Positions 1 through 9,963 of a stretch of 64,000 nt of DNA are shown here, piece by piece. The notes beneath the pieces are model-generated. The model was given only the letters and a program-made list of their open reading frames with translations. It did not search any database and was not told where the DNA came from. Numbering within the stretch: the first letter of the stretch is position 1; every line of letters starts with the position of its first letter. A program made the position numbers and the translations under genes. Source of the DNA: Sepioteuthis lessoniana (Eukaryota; Mollusca; Cephalopoda; Myopsida; Loliginidae); contig OY757913.1 in the NCBI GenBank assembly GCA_963585895.1, positions 105,896,618 through 105,960,617 of the forward strand, written 5' to 3'.

Positions 1-60
1 TAAAACTATAAAGAAACATATAATATCCGAAAGTGAACAAAATATTCCTTTGGGTGGGTG

Positions 61-190
61 ATGGTTCAAGTGCTAGATTGCCATCTCGTAGTAAGCAAGT
101 TCAAACTCCAGTTGCGATAAAACATTCACTTTCAGACGACTACCTTGGAAAAGGTGTGAACCCCTTATAGCGCCAGTAATAAATAAAATA
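61..190 (+). repeat. SINE-C copy, 5' half
   Basis: Reads as the tRNA-like head and core of SINE-C: a tagtaagcaagttcaaactc box-B-like stretch, then the attcactttc and cttggaaaaggtgtgaac core found in complete copies (for example 17400-17644 on the other strand). The 3' tail is missing or decayed. Confidence 0.6.
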
Positions 191-206
191 GTAACCCTGG
201 TGCTCT

Positions 207-472
207 TCTTAACCGGGCCATTGACCTAATGAGTAGAGTGATCACCAATAGTCCGGGAAACCGGGGTTTAATCCCAGGTCGAGTCATACAAAACACTCAA
301 AAAATGGTACTTGGTGCCGCCTTGCTTAGCACTCAGCATTATAAGGTACGGATCAAAGTTAAAGTGGAGCAATCCAGGGAAAGGATTAACGCCTTCCCCT
401 ACACCTCGGTAGCTATTGAAGGGAGAGCCTTCGTCTCACCCTCGTCTGTTCTTCTTCAAGGACAGCTTTAAT
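207..472 (+). repeat. SINE-A copy
   Basis: tRNA-derived SINE. Head with an A-box-like start (cctaatgagtagagtg) and B box (ggtttaatcccaggtcgag), then the family body (cagcattataaggtacgg, gtagctattgaagggagagc). Compare the well-bounded copy at 59579-59840. The short open frame across it is not a gene: the same frame recurs in other copies and matches only the SINE. Confidence 0.8.
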
Positions 473-802
473 ATAAAGTAGCAAACGAAAGTTGTTATGA
501 CATTAAACAAAAAATACTAAACCGAATATCCGTAATTCAAAATACTAAATTCATTCATAAGAATTCAATATTTTTCTTTTTATTCAAAATCTTAGAAAAT
601 TCATATTCCTTTCATTAGTCCTATTCCTATCAATAATACGCTCCCCTTTAAGTCAGCGCACAATAATGCGCATGTCCGTTTTTTATACCGGAAATACTTT
701 AGCAATCTGGCAAGGACAACAGAAATTCTGTCTTAAAGTGTCTTGGGTTGTCAAGATGCTGGGAAGTGTCTGCGAGTTTAACATGAAAAATGCCTTTTTC
801 TA
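473..802. other. No feature seen
   Basis: AT-rich sequence with no recognised repeat, coding signal or RNA gene. Confidence 0.5.
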
Positions 803-1278
803 ATGTTTTTTTTTTCTTATATGAAACACAGTTTCTTCCAGGCTGCAGTAGTGTCGATACTGCCGTATGGATGCACTACTTGGACGCTGACTAAACGGTT
901 GGAGAAGAAGCTCGACGGCAATTATACAAGAATGTTGCGAGCAATATTGTACAGCTCCTGGCAGCAACACTCCACATGGCGCCAACTGTACGGCCACCTA
1001 CCACCTATCACGAAAACTATACAAGCTAGACGAACCAGACATGCCGGACGCTGCTGGAGAAGCAAGGACGAGATCGTAAGTGATGCGCTCCTGTGGACCC
1101 CTGCATATGGCCAATCAAAAGCAGAACGACCAGCACGAACATTCATACAGCAGCTATGTTATGATACGGGATGTAACCCTGAAGACCTGCCGGGGGCGAT
1201 GAATGATAGGGAGACGTTGAGAGAGAGGGTCAGGGATATCCATGCTAGCCGCACGTCATGATGATGATGATGATGATA
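803..1278 (+). mobile_element. RTE-type LINE, 5'-truncated 3' end
   Basis: The open frame (803-1261) encodes the C-terminal part of an RTE-like pol: FFQAAVVSILPYGCTTWTLT, then KRLEKKLDGNYTRMLRAI, YGHLPPITKTIQ, RRTRHAGRCWRSKDE, RPARTFIQQL and DREtlRERVRDI. The same protein is read from nine or more other copies in this window. Endonuclease and RT domains are lost through 5' truncation. The stop is followed at once by (ATG)n at 1258-1278, the short simple-repeat 3' end typical of the RTE clade. An 8-bp atatgaaa occurs at both ends (819-826 and 1276-1283), but the left copy overlaps coding sequence, so it is doubtful as a target-site duplication. The assignment to RTE rests on motif recall, not a search. 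Confidence 0.85.
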
Positions 1279-1529
1279 TGAAAGCCCGCGTGAACAATTT
1301 GGAAAGTTAACTAAAATTTTCATACTCTCACAGCCATTGCTGGAGTATTACACGATAGTTGTTTTGTTTTTTTAAATATTGTGCAATATTTTCTTTTAGC
1401 GTTAAAAAGGAAAATCTTGTTTATTTAATAAATTGCACACGTTATCAAAGTTTTGGAAAACCCCTTGAAAATTCAGTGTGTGCTTTGCTGAGTTGGTGAA
1501 AATAAATACACTCACCAAGCAAAATGTTG

Positions 1530-1907
1530 CCCAGTCGACTGGGGCTGTAGAATACACCGACTGCACCTCTGCAGATGGGTAAGATCCACCCAACGAGTGT
1601 CCTGGATATGACACTAAACAATCTGATGGTGAGGTCCCACTAAGGCTAGAGCTTTGGGGAATGCGGAGAACCCCTTTACTGTCATTGCTCCCAGCTCCAC
1701 TCTGGCCCGGAGTGGTAGCACCTGATAAGGGTCCTATCTATGGGTTAAATAGAACTAAACCATGCTTCCTTCACTATACTGATTTTTGCATTTAAACAGA
1801 GTATTTATGCTAAACTGAATTGTTTGAAACAGAACTATTTTCATACAAAGGTTGATATGCCATAAAACCTAAAAAAACAACCAACCAACCAACCAACCAA
1901 CAACCAG
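1530..1907 (+). mobile_element. HBT element, complete, short body
   Basis: The best-bounded short HBT copy. It starts with the palindromic cccagtcgactggg, runs through the hairpin-rich head (agtgtc...gacact, gatggtgagg), one body unit (tatgctaaactgaattgttt) and the tail (ggttgatatgccataaaacc) with an (AACC)n end. A perfect 11-bp direct repeat gcaaaatgttg flanks it (1519-1529 and 1908-1918), which fixes both ends and indicates retrotransposition-like insertion. No reading frame. Confidence 0.8.
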
Positions 1908-2067
1908 GCAAAATGTTGTAGCTGAATTGAACGATTCGTTCAGTAAGGATAACCAAATCGCGTTTTTAATAAAGACTATATTTTCTCAATATTCCTCGAG
2001 AAAAAGTCAATGAATGAACCAAATAAATGCAACTGAAAATTATTTTTCCAATTATCAATTTTTATGC

Positions 2068-2325
2068 AATATTGGGCGAATGAGCATGGTGTTCACCAAT
2101 GGTCCAGGAGACCTGAGTTCAATCCCAGGTCGAGTCAAACCAAAGACTCAGAAAATGGTACTTGATACCGTCTTGATTAACACTCAGCATTATAAATTAA
2201 GGCTCAAGGGTAAAGTTGATCAATCCAGGGAATGGAGTAGCACCCTCTCCTGCATCTCGGTGTTGTACCTGTTGAAAAGAGAGCCTTCGGGTCACCCTCG
2301 ACTTAAGGTCGCCAACTTTACTTAT
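2068..2325 (+). repeat. SINE-A copy
   Basis: Head gaatgagcatggtgttcacc, B box gagttcaatcccaggtcgag, body and gccaactttactta tail as in other SINE-A copies. The overlapping open frame is a by-product of the SINE. Confidence 0.8.
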
Positions 2326-2435
2326 ATGCAATTTAATGTAAATAATTTGTACACAGTGAAGTGGTTTCAAGCATGGCTATTGGGTATGAGCAATTCTATA
2401 AGTATTCCTATCTAATACGATGAACGGGTCCATTG
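2326..2435 (-). repeat. HBT body-like fragment
   Basis: cacagtgaagtggtttcaagc and aagtattcctatctaatac resemble the body units of the HBT-b subfamily on the minus strand (compare 63455-63640). No head or tail is present. Confidence 0.35.
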
Positions 2436-2680
2436 TTTTTATGGGTACAGTGTTCGCCAATGGTCCAGGAGACTGGGGTTCCATCTAGGTCGAGTCATAC
2501 CAAAGACTCAAAAACTGGTACTTTATGCCTTAACACTCAGCATTATAACGTAAGGTTCAAGAGTAAAGTGGACCCCTCCAGAGAAAAGAGTAGTGCCCTT
2601 CCCTACACCTCGATGTAGTAGCTATTGAAAAGGGAGCCTTCGGGTCACCCTCGACTAAGGTCACCAAATTTACTTTCTAT
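2436..2680 (+). repeat. SINE-A copy
   Basis: Second SINE-A within 370 bp, same orientation, shortened in the middle (ctttatgccttaacactcag). The tail gtcaccaaatttactttc is recognisable. Confidence 0.75.
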
Positions 2681-2796
2681 TAAGAGAAATATATTGGCAT
2701 TTCAGTGAGTATATGAAAAAAGTACAAAATTTCAAAATTATTTTAAGTTTTTTTCTTTAAAATTACACTATTACAAAGAATTCTGTTAAATCGTTA

Positions 2797-3278
2797 TGTA
2801 ACATACTCATATGCATGCAGTAACATATTCAGCACAATAAAGACGAGCGAATACAGTTCTTTAGAAAAATATACCTCTCACTTCATTTGAAAGGGTGACG
2901 AAAGGGTGAGCTGGAGACTGAACAAAGACTGCACCATATTGACCCCCAGCTCTTCTGGCTTTGACAGCACATCTTTCTCGTTCTCCTGGGCTGCTCAACC
3001 GGGGGTCTGGGGGCCCAGTCTCGGCTGGGACCTGGTTCTCACTCCTTCGAACTGATACATTGATTTCACCCTCTGATCTCCAACTAACTTACTTCCTGTC
3101 GCACCCGGGTTATATCATTGTTTTACGTCCACTTTCCTGTGGCGTCACAATTCACACCCAATTCAACCCGTCGACTGTCAAAATTATCCCCCGATATCTT
3201 CAACTGGATGCACCTGTTATTTACACAGGTGCATTTCTCATCTGACAGCTTGGCCGGGTCGGAGGTCAATATGTTACA
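2797..3278. mobile_element. Fossil solo LTR, Gypsy-like
   Basis: A 482-bp block beginning tgtaacat and ending atgttaca, a perfect 8-bp inverted repeat of TG...CA type, with a 4-bp direct duplication gtta on each side (2793-2796 and 3279-3282). A diverged second copy lies at 11983-12490. No internal coding region adjoins it, so it is a solo LTR, a dead remnant left by recombination. Family assignment to Gypsy is inferred from the 4-bp duplication only. The open frame inside it is incidental. Confidence 0.7.
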
Positions 3279-3374
3279 GTTAGTTGGATAAACTAACTAC
3301 CTTTATCATTTTTATTCGTCTTTTCTTTTGTGCAATTTTATATTAAACTTTACATTATTATACAGAATTCTCAA

Positions 3375-3500
3375 CACATAGCACCCCTTATCCTCCTAGC
3401 TATGGGTAAAATAATACCACTACTGTTCTTCTAAGAGAGTGGATTTGGCATTAAATAACCTACAAGGGTTGATATGCCATTGAACAAAGAAACAAAGGAA
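3375..3500 (+). repeat. SINE-C copy, 3' half
   Basis: Core cctagctatgggtaaaataa and ccactactgttcttctaag, then the tail ggcattaaataacctacaag and ggttgatatgccattg with an A-rich end. Confidence 0.7.
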
Positions 3501-3529
3501 ATTTACATACAAACGATTCACTTACAAAT

Positions 3530-3540
3530 CACACACACAT

Positions 3541-3581
<41 letters not shown>
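3530..3581. repeat. Microsatellite (CA)n(TA)n
   Basis: Compound dinucleotide tract next to the Penelope-like motif that starts at about 3581. Confidence 0.95.
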
Positions 3582-3585
<4 letters not shown>

Positions 3586-3920
3586 CATCCACAGACTGAC
3601 TGTTTCGTTGTATCACAATTCTTCAGTGTGGCTAGACACGTAGGACGCTATAAGCTGGGATCGAAACCCACCCGAATTTACATTAGACAAGCGTACCACG
3701 TTGGCCAGGGAATTATAAGATATTATGTAGCAACAACAGCCGCAGCATTCGTTTGTTTACATTTTATACCTTACTGGATACCAGAGGGCTCAATTCGTTC
3801 GAAGAGGTTTGCATTATGCGAAATTCCTTCGCCAAAGTGCTCAACCCGCATTGGGGAGCGTATATATTGTCATCCACAGACAAACTGTTTCGTTGTATCA
3901 CAACTCTTCAGTGTGGCTTC
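3581..3920. repeat. Tandem-duplicated element with Penelope-like end motif
   Basis: A segment of about 55 bp (attgtcatccacagactgac, ttcgttgtatcac, ttcttcagtgtggct) occurs at 3580-3634 and again at 3866-3920, giving a direct repeat with a period of 286 bp. On the minus strand it reads ctgaagaattgtgatacaac followed by gaaac, reminiscent of the ends of Penelope-like elements that sit in (TA)n tracts. The class call is inference. The 106-residue open frame inside (3628-3948) has no recognisable domain. Confidence 0.45.
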
Positions 3921-4129
3921 ATTTAAATGTGTGCAAATGAATGACTGATCTTAAATTGTCATAGCAAAACTTGATACCGTTTAACTGTGTGCAAACAAAT
4001 GTTTAATCGTAAATAGAATAATTCGAGCTTCATAGAAATACTCGAAAGCATTTAACAGTGTGCCAAAAAAATTAACTCAGGCTCGTCTAAAATGATACCA
4101 ACAAAATGTTTACAAATCATATATATTTA

Positions 4130-4164
<35 letters not shown>

Positions 4165-4190
4165 TATATATATATATATATATATATATC
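3921..4190 (+). mobile_element. HBT-b element, body and start of tail
   Basis: Units such as tttaactgtgtgcaaacaaa and aaatactcgaaagcatttaa are HBT-b body units on the plus strand. tgtttacaaatcatatatat begins the tail, which breaks off at a (CA)n(TA)n tract and resumes at 4541. The break is the RTE insertion. Confidence 0.6.
4129..4189. repeat. Microsatellite (CA)n(TA)n
   Basis: Long dinucleotide tract at the junction between the HBT tail and the RTE (CAT)n end. Confidence 0.95.
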
Positions 4191-4540
4191 ATCATCATCA
4201 TGTCGCGCTGGTAGCACGGATATCCCTGACCCTCTCTCGCCACTCCTCCCTCTCTTTCATCGCTCTAGGCAGGTCCTCAGGACAACATCCCGTATCCTCA
4301 CACAGCTGCTGAATGTATGTTCGTGCTGGTCGTCCTGCTTTTGCACGGCCATGTGTGGGGGTCCATAAGAGTACATCACTTATGAGTTCGTCCCTGCTTC
4401 TCCAGCAGTGTCCTGCATGTCTAGTTCGTCTAATTTGAATAGTTTTCGTGATAGGAGGCAGGTGGCCGTACAGTTGGTGTCTTGTGGGGTGTTGTCGCCA
4501 GGACTTGTTCAAGATTGCACGCAGCATTCTTGTGTAATTG
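4190..4540 (-). mobile_element. RTE-type LINE, 5'-truncated, in HBT tail
   Basis: The minus-strand frame encodes MLRAILNKSWRQHPT, QLYGHLPPITKTIQIRRTRH, WRSRDELISDVLLWTPTHGR, ARTYIQQLCEDTGC and WRERVRDIRATSAT, the best-kept form of the RTE C-terminus here. The (ATG)n 3' end is at 4190-4200. It splits an HBT-b tail, which continues at 4541. Confidence 0.85.
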
Positions 4541-4600
4541 CCGTCAAATCCACAATGGTTGATATGTCATAAAATCTAACAAAACAAAACAAAACCTAAA
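4541..4600 (+). mobile_element. HBT tail resumed after RTE insertion
   Basis: aatggttgatatgtcataaa followed by A/C-rich (AAAAC)n, the missing end of the element at 3921-4190. Confidence 0.65.
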
Positions 4601-5075
4601 AATAAATATGATAAGACATTAGCTAGATGGATTTTTCATTACCACTTAAGTAAGTTCATTTACACTATACGGTTCTCTGTTTAAAATCTCTTGTACCCTG
4701 TACAAATTACATTTGGGCATGAGATGAGTGACGATCTATTACAGAGGTGTGTTTTATCTCGTCCAGGCATTTTACAGTAACCATTGTCTTAGCTATATAA
4801 TATGTAACCATAGTCTCAGTTATATTTAGCTTCAGTTGACGCACCGCCATGACTGAATTCCCTGTAGGAGTATAAGAGAAAGAAAATTATCTTTACGAAG
4901 AGGGATGATTACCTATCAAATCAGTAGTGAGGAATCTAAATTCTAGTATTTGGAACTTACTTGACAAAAGAAAGCATACAAACTAGACTTTACTTAGATA
5001 TCTTTGTAAATGATAAAGAATTCTTATGTAGAAAAGTAAGTGTTTTTAAATAAGTGTAATAATTATTCATCATCA
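4601..5075. other. No feature seen
   Basis: AT-rich sequence without recognisable repeats or coding potential. Confidence 0.5.
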
Positions 5076-5109
5076 TCATTTTCATCATCCCCAAGGTATG
5101 CTGAGAGCA

Positions 5110-5113
<4 letters not shown>

Positions 5114-5142
<29 letters not shown>
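5114..5142. repeat. Microsatellite (TC)n
   Basis: About 15 uninterrupted TC units. Confidence 0.95.
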
Positions 5143-5147
<5 letters not shown>

Positions 5148-5246
5148 ATCCGTCCTGTTTGGTCATCACTCTGTTAATTCCTTTAGGAGGCATCCAGTGT
5201 CCCCTAAGAGCAGATGAAAGTACAGTTCTGCTCGACTAACTTGGAT

Positions 5247-5540
5247 CCTATTTACCTAACCCCTCCGCTCGGGCAGGATATGACACAAGGTCAATTTTTA
5301 AGCGGAGTTTAACAGGTTTTAATTCAGACTTTTCCTTCTCCTAGACTAGTTGCCTCACCAAGGCTGAAGAACCTAGTCTGTCCTACTATTTACCCATAGC
5401 TGGAGGGAGAATAATTGGATTCATATCTTTCCCAAGGGTATTAGTGCTATGTGAAATGCAATCAGTCTCGTCCAGGATTTGAACTCGAGTCGCCGTGTCC
5501 ATATCCTGCGACGATAACAATTACACCACGGGCACCTCCA
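5247..5540 (-). repeat. SINE-B copy with perfect target-site duplication
   Basis: tRNA-headed SINE on the minus strand: head ggtgcccgtggtgtaattg, B box gagttcaaatcctggacgag, core actaatacccttgggaaag, tail ending cctcggcaggat. A perfect 18-bp direct repeat (tgctcgactaacttggat) flanks it at 5229-5246 and 5541-5558. It lies in the RTE fragment, so it postdates that LINE. Confidence 0.9.
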
Positions 5541-5690
5541 TGCTCGACTAACTTGGATAGTTTATGAGATTGGTGGTAAGTAGCCGCACAGCTGCTGTTT
5601 TGTAGGGTCCTGTTTCCAGGATTTGTTTGAAACAGTAGAAACCATCTTTGTGTAGTTCCAGTCTAGCTTCTTTTCCAAGCTTGTTTAGTT

Positions 5691-6654
5691 TGGTTTCTTT
5701 GCTTCATGTCATACAGGGTCTGGAAGGAAAATTAGGAATATTCTTGTATAATAAAAAACAACTGTATGATAAAGCAATATTAATTAAAATTTTTAAAAAT
5801 AAGCACATTGACACAAAACAGTTAATTCACTAAATATGGCCGTCATTTTTTGTGTCAATTATTTTATCAACACACCTTCAAAACGATTTGCATGCCAACA
5901 AAATATTTTTTTCAGAAGTTATATTCCAAAGCGAACCAATATTTCGATGGGAAATTATATTTGTTTTGCTTTCTAAAACGCCCAATATAGCGTAATCAGG
6001 GGGGGGGAGGCTAACGTCTTGGCTGGATAGAGTCCTTAAAGAAACTTCAATTATATCGGAATTTTTATCTGGTTTGGTTTCGGCGTCAATAAATTAAAGA
6101 TTCTTTGTCGTTTCTTTTCTTGCTCACTCATATAGGGCTGACTTTTAAAAAACAAATACTTGATTATAGAGCTAATCGGGAAAATTTAGATTTATCGCAT
6201 TTTTTTTTAGGGTAGGTCCGACTTGTTTCCGGTTCTTTCGCCCCGGAAAACAGTCGGCCTCCAATTTTATAGACGGGGGCAACCAAACGGGGGATTTTTC
6301 CTTTGTTTTTGTATATATTTCGGGGTTTTTCTCCCATTCTCATCATACTCATTGTAAATAAATCATACATGTAAATAAAATCATTCATGAATCTAGGGAT
6401 TTTAAGTAGGACTTCTTCATAGAGCAAATGTGGTATTTTGGTGATTGCAGCGCAAAAGGCGATGGACGAATGGCTTTATATTGTATTGTTGAATGGGTCG
6501 GCGAATGTGGCTAGCTAGGTCTCCTTAGTTTATATAGAAAAGTATGACCGCTCCCTTCCCCTCCCCCAAAACTTCAAGGCCTTGTGCCTTCTGTGTATCA
6601 TAATTGGAATAATCAGACAAAAAAAAAATAGTTTTAAAACTTATTCCATATTTT
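5691..6654. other. Unassigned AT-rich stretch
   Basis: No recognised repeat. A minus-strand frame of 87 codons (6164-6427) has no domain or signal I recognise and lies in low-complexity AT sequence; I do not call it a gene. A G9 run occurs at 6000-6008. Confidence 0.4.
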
Positions 6655-6890
6655 GCTTCCACATCTTGTATCAACTCAGGTGGGTTATGTAATGCCAAAT
6701 TCATACTTCTAGAGGAACAGAAGCAGTGTTATTTAATCCCGAGCAGAGGGATAAAGTGGTTCAATATCTTTCACAAAAGTATTAGTTCAACAGAGAACGT
6801 AATTCTGCGACTGAATTTTGAGCTAACTTACTAGGATGTTGCAGTCCACTACGTTAGCCACTACACCACGGGGTTTCCCTATTTTTTCAG
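6655..6890 (-). repeat. SINE-C copy
   Basis: Minus-strand SINE-C: head ccccgtggtgtagtggctaa, then core and tail (gtaatgccaaattcatac on the plus strand). Decayed but nearly full length. Confidence 0.7.
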
Positions 6891-7084
6891 GCATTTATTA
6901 ACGTCCAAGGGGTGTAGCAATACAATAGTACTGACATGGCTACATCTTTAAATAATTTCTCTTTTATCTTATCAGAGAGATCAGATTCCCCTTTCATGCT
7001 ATCAGCTTCTTTTATGTTCTTAAACTTTTAAAATACCAAAAGATCAAATAGTCTTAACAATGCAAAGCCTTTCATAAGTTCAAA

Positions 7085-7345
7085 CCGGCTCATTGGCCTA
7101 GTGGGTAGAGTGTTTGCCAATGGTCCGGGAGACCTGGGTTAAATCCCAGGTCACGCCATACTAAAATCTTTAAAAATGGTACTAGATACCTCCTTGCTTA
7201 ACACTCAGCAATATTAGGTACGGATCAAGGGTAAAATGGAGCAATCCACGGAAAGGAGTAGCACCCTCCCCTACACCTTGGTGTAGTAGCTATTGAAAAG
7301 AGAGCCTTCTGGTAGCCCTTGACTAGGGTCGCTAACTTATTTATG
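7085..7345 (+). repeat. SINE-A copy in duplicated block
   Basis: Full SINE-A (cattggcctagtgggtagag head, ggttaaatcccaggtc B box). The 40 bp before it (aatagtcttaacaatgcaaa) recur before the truncated copy at 8214, so the two are related by segmental duplication, not separate insertion. Confidence 0.8.
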
Positions 7346-7460
7346 GTTCAATAACTGCTTCGGTTAATGGCATATCAACCTTCGTAGTTTATTTGATACC
7401 AACTCTATGATAGTAGAAGAACAGTAAGGGTAATATTTAACCCATAACTGAGATGATCGT
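7346..7460 (-). repeat. SINE-C 3' half
   Basis: ttaatggcatatcaaccttc and tatttaacccataactgag: the tail and core of SINE-C on the minus strand. Confidence 0.65.
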
Positions 7461-7529
7461 GTTTACTATGTTTGGCAAATAAGTATTTACAAAATAATAA
7501 AGAAACTTCATTCTTCCACAACTGACATG

Positions 7530-8095
7530 CCTCAGTCGGATGGGGCAGTAGAATACGTCGACTGCATCTCTGCAAAGGGGTAAAGACACCAAACGAGTGT
7601 GCTATTTATGACACTAAATAGTCTGATTGTGAGGCTCCAGTAATGCCGGAGCTTTTAGGGAATGCGCAGTACCCCTTCATTGCTCTCGCTCCTAGTTTTA
7701 CTCTGACCTGGAGTGGTAGTATCTGATAATGTTCTAACTATGGGACAAATAGAACTATGCGTATTTAAGCTAAATTGAATTACTTGAAATAGAATTGTTT
7801 CCAGGGCTCGATCCCAGATAGCGTCCTATCAAAGAATTTAAAAATGGTACTTGATACCTGCTTGCTTAACACTCAGCAATATAAGGTAGTATCAAGGGTA
7901 AAGTGAAGCATTCCAGGGAAAGGAGTAGCGCCCTCCCCTACACCTCGGTATAGTAGCTATAGAAAAGGGAGCCTTCTGGTCGCCCTCGACCACAGTCAAT
8001 AACTATACAACTTACTTTATATGTATAAAAATCGATTCGGCATTAAATAAACTACAATACTTGATAAGCCATAAAACCCAACCAAACCAAACAAC
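7530..8095 (+). mobile_element. HBT element carrying a nested SINE-A
   Basis: Head from cctcagtcggatgggg through agtgtgctatttatgacact to ctatgggacaaatagaac, one body unit (ttaagctaaattgaattac), interruption by SINE-A at 7801-8010, then tail gcattaaataaactacaa and (AACC)n end. Confidence 0.75.
7801..8010 (+). repeat. SINE-A, 5'-truncated, inside HBT
   Basis: Starts within the tRNA-like region (ggctcgatcccagatagcg) and continues to the SINE-A tail. Lies between HBT body and tail. Confidence 0.75.
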
Positions 8096-8213
8096 AATTT
8101 ACATTTTGTAAGTAAGTTCGCATCTAATTTTGATCTCTATCACTAAATGCTACAAGAATATTAACGACCAATTCAGAAATAGTCTTAACAATGCAAAGCT
8201 TTTCATATGTTCG

Positions 8214-8298
8214 AACCGGCTCATTGGCCTAGAGGGCAGAGTGTTCGCCAATGGTCCGGGAGACATGTGTTCAATCGCAGGTCGCGTCATACTAACAA
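8214..8298 (+). repeat. SINE-A head only
   Basis: cattggcctagagggcagag, the tRNA-like head and B box, then abrupt loss of the body. Second half of the duplicated block described at 7085. Confidence 0.7.
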
Positions 8299-8304
8299 CT
8301 ATTT

Positions 8305-8532
8305 TTTCTTTAATGGCATATAAACTTTCATTTGTTTTTTAATGCCCAAATACCCTTGTAGAACAGAAGTGGTAATATTTAACCCACGGCTGTGATATTA
8401 AGGTAGTTCATACATTTCCCAAATGCATTCGTCCGAAAATGAATGAAAATGATGATAATACTGCAACAGGAGTTCGAACTCGTTTACAACGTTGTCACAA
8501 TCCAGCATGTTAGCCACTACCCGCGAGGTCTC
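8305..8532 (-). repeat. SINE-C copy
   Basis: ctttaatggcatataaactt tail, tatttaacccacggctgtg core, gagttcgaactcgtttacaa B-box region, head to ccgcgaggtc. Follows the SINE-A head exactly as in the block at 7346. Confidence 0.7.
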
Positions 8533-8589
8533 AAAATATGATAAGTAATTATAATAAACCTTCTGATTGATAAGAAAAACGAAGAGAAC

Positions 8590-8911
8590 CAACCGAACTG
8601 TGGACTTTTCCGTCCCGGTGGACCATAGAGTGTAAATCGAAAAAAATGAAAAGGGTTAAGTACTAAGACCTTGGCAGATAACTGAAAACATCTGTGGAAC
8701 ATGAAGGTGGCGATAATACCTATTGTAATAGGTGTGTTATGAACGATCCCAAAAATTAGGGAAAAGAGACTGAAAGATTTAGAAATCAGACTATAACAAT
8801 ATTAACATCGGTCAGAATACTGATGAGAGTCCTGGGAACTTGGGGAAACTTGCTGTAACTTAGACTCCAATTAAAGACTATCACCTAACGCTGGTGTGAA
8901 AAACTCGCATT
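8590..8911 (+). mobile_element. ARILR-type LINE, C-terminal and 3' end
   Basis: Decayed plus-strand coding sequence reads DFSVPVDHRV, then WNMKVAIIPIVIGV, TIPK, KRLKDLEIR, then the ARILRRVLETWG-like region and gctggtgtgaaaaactcg of the 3' UTR. Further copies are at 25815, 46630 and 47766. I recognise this as the C-terminal tail of a non-LTR retrotransposon pol common in invertebrate genomes; its clade cannot be decided here. Several stops and frame changes. Confidence 0.7.
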
Positions 8912-8928
8912 ATAATACATCATGTAAC

Positions 8929-9299
8929 GTTTTGGAGATGTCCGTGGTGTAATTGTTATCGTCATAGGAAATGGACACGGCGACACGAGTTCAAATCCTG
9001 GACGAGACTGATCGCATTTCACATAGCACTAATACCCTTGGGAAAGGTATGAATCCAATTATTCTCCCTCCAGCTATGGGTAAATAGTTGGACAGACTGG
9101 GTTCTTTAGCCTTGGTGAGGCAACTAGTCTAGGAGAAGGAAAACTCTGAATTCAAACCTGTTAAATTCCGCTTAAATATTGACCTTGGTAAGGCAACTAG
9201 TCTAGGAGAAGGAAAACTCTGAATTCAAACCAGTTAAACTCCGCTTAAAAATTGACCTTGTGTCATAACCTGCCCGAGCGGAGGGGTTGGGTAAATATG
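8929..9299 (+). repeat. SINE-B with internal 73-bp tandem duplication
   Basis: Head gtggtgtaattgttatcgtc, B box gagttcaaatcctggacgag, core, then the block ggcaactagtctaggagaag... repeated twice in tandem (9110-9182 and 9183-9255). Near-perfect 17-bp target duplication ataatacat(c/a)atgtaac at 8912-8928 and 9300-9316. Confidence 0.85.
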
Positions 9300-9335
9300 A
9301 TAATACATAATGTAACACAAATAAAGTACGTAAGT

Positions 9336-9475
9336 TGGCCGACACAAGTTGTAGGAGACCCAAAGGCTTCTTTTTCAATAGCTGCTACACTGAGACGTAG
9401 AGGAGGGTGCTACTCCTTTCCCTGGATTGCTAAGGAGGCATCAAGTACCATTTTTTGAGTCTTTGGTATGACTCA
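9336..9475 (-). repeat. SINE-A fragment
   Basis: Minus-strand SINE-A lacking the tRNA-like head and part of the body; retains gctactcctttccctgg and ccattttttgagtctttgg. Confidence 0.7.
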
Positions 9476-9711
9476 ACCAATTATGCCAATGGGACGGTGT
9501 AGAGGAACAAATTTTGGAATCTCTATATTTTGAGGAAAATGATAAAGGAATACCAACAAGATAACTCCTATTGAGCAAATCGCCTTGCCAGGAGTTGTGG
9601 ATATATCCAAGCTGCTGTTGAAATAATGAACAGATTTCTATTGAGCAGCTGACTCATATTTGCCTTACAAGCTTTTAGGAAACAAGAAATTTTATACCTA
9701 ACTTTTTTACT

Positions 9712-9963
9712 TTGGCATAATGGTTAGAGTGTTCGCCAATGGCCCGGAAGACCTGTGTTCAATCGTAGTTTGCGTCATACCAAAGATTTAAAAAATAGAA
9801 CTTGATACATCCTTGCGAAACACTCAGCAATATAAGGTACGTATCAAGGGTAAAGTAGAGCAATTCAGAGAAATGAGTATCGACCTCCCCAAAACCTTGA
9901 TGTAGTAGCTATTGAAAAGGGAGCCTTCTGCTCGCCATCGAAGACGGTCGCCAACTTTACTTA
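9712..9963 (+). repeat. SINE-A copy
   Basis: ggcataatggttagagtgtt head, B box region gtgttcaatcgtag, body, and ggtcgccaactttactt tail. Confidence 0.8.

Larger units (their letters stand above)
5076..5690 (-). mobile_element. Old RTE fragment split by SINE-B
   Basis: (ATG)n-type end at 5076-5090, then heavily decayed RTE 3' coding sequence on the minus strand. Landmarks after the SINE are cttggatagtttatgagatt and gtggtaagtagccgcacagc, aligned to the corresponding stretch of the copies at 4190 and 42485. Many stops and indels; older than neighbouring copies. It contains a (TC)n tract at 5114-5142. Confidence 0.65.

Noticed and set aside
229-471. Recurring 60-120 codon frames with NGPGDLGSIPGRVI..TQKMVL
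   Set aside because: They are the translated SINE-A consensus, also at 2014, 20315, 31530, 34827 and 59555; not protein-coding.
1530-1780. Hammerhead ribozyme in the HBT head (ctgatggtgag)
   Set aside because: Resembles the CUGANGA core only in part, and no GAAA partner or cleavage triplet lies in the needed place.
3628-3948. 106-codon frame as a small gene
   Set aside because: Lies inside a tandemly repeated element, no domain, no conservation evidence available.
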